This document shows, piece by piece, positions 15,394 through 16,802 of a DNA stretch of 16,802 bases (the first letter of the stretch is position 1; each line of letters starts with the position of its first letter). The DNA is from Fidelibacterota bacterium UBA2125. Lineage in GTDB: Bacteria; Fidelibacterota; Marinisomatia; Marinisomatales; S15-B10. The translations under genes and the position numbers were made by a program. The notes below the pieces were generated by a model, which saw nothing but the letters and a program-made list of their open reading frames with translations, was not told the origin of the DNA and searched no databases. The DNA lies in the NCBI GenBank assembly GCA_002329125.1, contig DCXX01000039.1, positions 264 to 17,065 of the forward strand, read 5' to 3'.

Positions 15394-16802
15394 TAGTTCG
15401 ATTTAACTGGGGGCGGAGAAGACGGGTGAACCATGTATTTCTGCTGAAGAATGGTTAGAACATTAAAGCAGGTATAATAGAGGTTTAAGCCCGACGGAAA
15501 AGTATAAAAGATTATAAGGAAAAAACCGTTCATAATGTACATAAACGATTTCTGTTGTGAAGGAGATTGAACCGACATGGTCTTTTGTTGGTATAGCATT
15601 GTTGCTCCCATCAGAATGGGTAGCACATTAAATGTGCTCCAACCAAGAAGGGGAATGGTAAAGGGAAGGTTAAAAAGTTGGTCAGGCTGAGAGAGGTCAG
15701 TAATCCACAACATAAATGGTGCACCCCGAAACACAATTGTAGAACGAAAAACAGTAAACAGAGCGATAAGAATAGGCATTTGTAGTAACATGGGCAAACA
15801 CCCACCCAAAGGACTAACACCATGTTCTTTATATAACTTCATTGTTTCTTGGTTGAGTTTTTGCGAGTCTCCTTTATATTTGTTTTTAAGGTCGGCCACA
15901 AGAGGTTGAATGGCCTGCATTTCTTTTGTGGATTTATAACTTTTTCTTGTTAGTGGGTGCAACACAACCTTCACAAGTATTGAAAAAACAATAAGTAACA
16001 CACCATAGTTGGGAATTATTTCGTATAAATTAGTAAGTATCCAAAGAATCCCCTTTCCGATGGGACGTATAGGGGCCCACCCTAAATTCATAGTTTGTTC
16101 TAGGTCAACATCCAAATCCGCTATGCGGTCGTATTCTAGGGGACCAAGATAAAGGCCTAGCTCCGCGCGGCCACCATCAAACCCAAGTTGGGCACTATGT
16201 TGTGGTGTACCGCCGGTACCGCCGTCTTTTTTTGATTTGATCTTTTTTGATTTGATAAGACCAGATGAAGCGCTCGTGTGCTGGTGTTGCGGCGCAGAAA
16301 TAAGCGCAGACGTGAAGTATTTGGTTCTAACTGCCGCCCAAAGGGTTTCTGAGTTATTGCCAGCCTTCTCGCCATCACTTCCGCTTATACTAAACAACTC
16401 CCCGCCCTGTAAGAGACCTGCCTCAATATAGTATGTGTCGTCTGATGTGTCTTTTTCGGTGACAGGGAGACCGCCAGACCAAAGCAGATAAATCTTGGGC
16501 GCACCCGCCCTTGAAACCACATCAACATCAACCCCGATGCGATAAGAATCCGGGTAGAACGTGAGTGTCTTGGTTGTACTAACAACCCCTGGTCGCTCAC
16601 CCAGGTGGAACGTTAGTGTTGTCGCTTCGTTGATTTTAACGGTTTTATTGTCATAATAACCCCCCTCCTCAAGCTTAAAGGTGGTTGTAAGCGTATCAAG
16701 ACCATTGCCCGTGCCGATAACGAGCATTGGGTTGCCCGCATTTAGGGTTGTATCAATAAGGTCAACTTTACCACCCTCCCAGTGGTCATAATTATTTACC
16801 TC
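15393..16802 (-). CDS. yidC: Membrane protein insertase YidC (5' end outside the window)
   Basis: An inner-membrane insertase that acts alone or with SecYEG. The frame is open to the last base of the window, giving 469 codons. A methionine at 16727 is internal, because upstream codons (VNNYDHWEGGKVDLI...) continue the periplasmic domain, and the first transmembrane helix lies off the window. What is present is most of the beta-rich periplasmic domain and then the conserved core: GILWILTNLYEIIPNYG, the hydrophilic-groove helix VFSILVKVVLHPLTRKSY with Lys where E. coli has Arg366, a cytosolic hairpin (KEMQAIQPLVADLKNKY), GVSPLGGCLPMLLQMPILIALF, and PSGLNLYYTCFNVLTILQQ. A low-complexity insert with a 15-bp tandem repeat (16228-16257) interrupts the periplasmic part. 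Its stop overlaps the mnmE start by 1 nt; yidC-mnmE-mnmG is a common order near bacterial origins. Confidence 0.96.
   Translation of the reverse strand, partial: EVNNYDHWEGGKVDLIDTTLNAGNPMLVIGTGNGLDTLTTTFKLEEGGYYDNKTVKINEATTLTFHLGERPGVVSTTKTLTFYPDSYRIGVDVDVVSRAGAPKIYLLWSGGLPVTEKDTSDDTYYIEAGLLQGGELFSISGSDGEKAGNNSETLWAAVRTKYFTSALISAPQHQHTSASSGLIKSKKIKSKKDGGTGGTPQHSAQLGFDGGRAELGLYLGPLEYDRIADLDVDLEQTMNLGWAPIRPIGKGILWILTNLYEIIPNYGVLLIVFSILVKVVLHPLTRKSYKSTKEMQAIQPLVADLKNKYKGDSQKLNQETMKLYKEHGVSPLGGCLPMLLQMPILIALFTVFRSTIVFRGAPFMLWITDLSQPDQLFNLPFTIPLLGWSTFNVLPILMGATMLYQQKTMSVQSPSQQKSFMYIMNGFFLIIFYTFPSGLNLYYTCFNVLTILQQKYMVHPSSPPPVKSN
16228..16257. repeat. Two-copy 15-bp tandem repeat within yidC
   Basis: TTTTTTGATTTGATC (16228-16242) is followed at once by TTTTTTGATTTGATA (16243-16257), with one mismatch. 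On the coding strand it produces IKSKKIKSKK in a Ser/Gly/Lys-rich linker of the YidC periplasmic domain. It keeps frame because the unit is 15 bp, and it looks like replication slippage in a tolerant loop. Confidence 0.9.

Overview
The window looks like bacterial chromosomal housekeeping DNA, mid-GC, from around the replication-origin/ribosome-modification neighbourhood. Twelve protein genes are supported. Eleven lie on the minus strand and one, a small heat-shock protein, on the plus strand. No rRNA, tRNA, CRISPR array, insertion sequence or phage gene was found. Gene content (SurA-like double-parvulin protein, a lipoprotein, YidC with a large periplasmic domain) indicates a cell with an outer membrane. 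Sequence flavour suggests the Fibrobacteres-Chlorobi-Bacteroidetes side of the tree (for example a marine uncultured lineage), but this is a low-confidence inference because no 16S is present.

Layout, left to right. Positions 1-133 hold the leader and ribosome-binding site of hsp20 (134-625, +), which ends in a good hairpin terminator (652-686). It converges on a minus-strand block that, in transcription order from the right, reads yidC (cut by the window end) > mnmE > mnmG > PpiC-like lipoprotein > surA-like PPIase > AT-rich gap > dnaN > dciA (DUF721) > gyrB > gyrA > yggS > PNP-like protein > long-chain acyl-CoA synthetase. The blocks yidC-mnmE-mnmG and dciA-gyrB-gyrA-yggS-PNP-like are packed with 1-nt or 4-nt stop/start overlaps or a 9-nt gap, so each is probably one transcript with coupled translation.

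Functional grouping: DnaN, DciA, GyrB and GyrA serve chromosome replication and supercoiling. MnmE and MnmG together modify the wobble uridine of tRNAs. YidC inserts membrane proteins. The lipoprotein and the SurA-like protein are envelope folding factors. yggS (PLP homeostasis), the PNP-like protein and the acyl-CoA synthetase are metabolic passengers downstream of gyrase.

The most notable signal is a perfect 16-bp palindrome, TGTTTCACGTGAAACA (13998-14013), identical to a parS centromere site. It forms codons 1-6 of mnmG. A 298-bp gap upstream of dnaN contains a 60-bp stretch that is about 87% A+T and one DnaA-box-like 9-mer; it could be an origin or only a promoter region. dnaA and recF, which usually sit beside dnaN/gyrB, are absent from the window. 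No clear novel multi-gene system was found; the divergent, apparently truncated PNP-like protein is the least explained gene.
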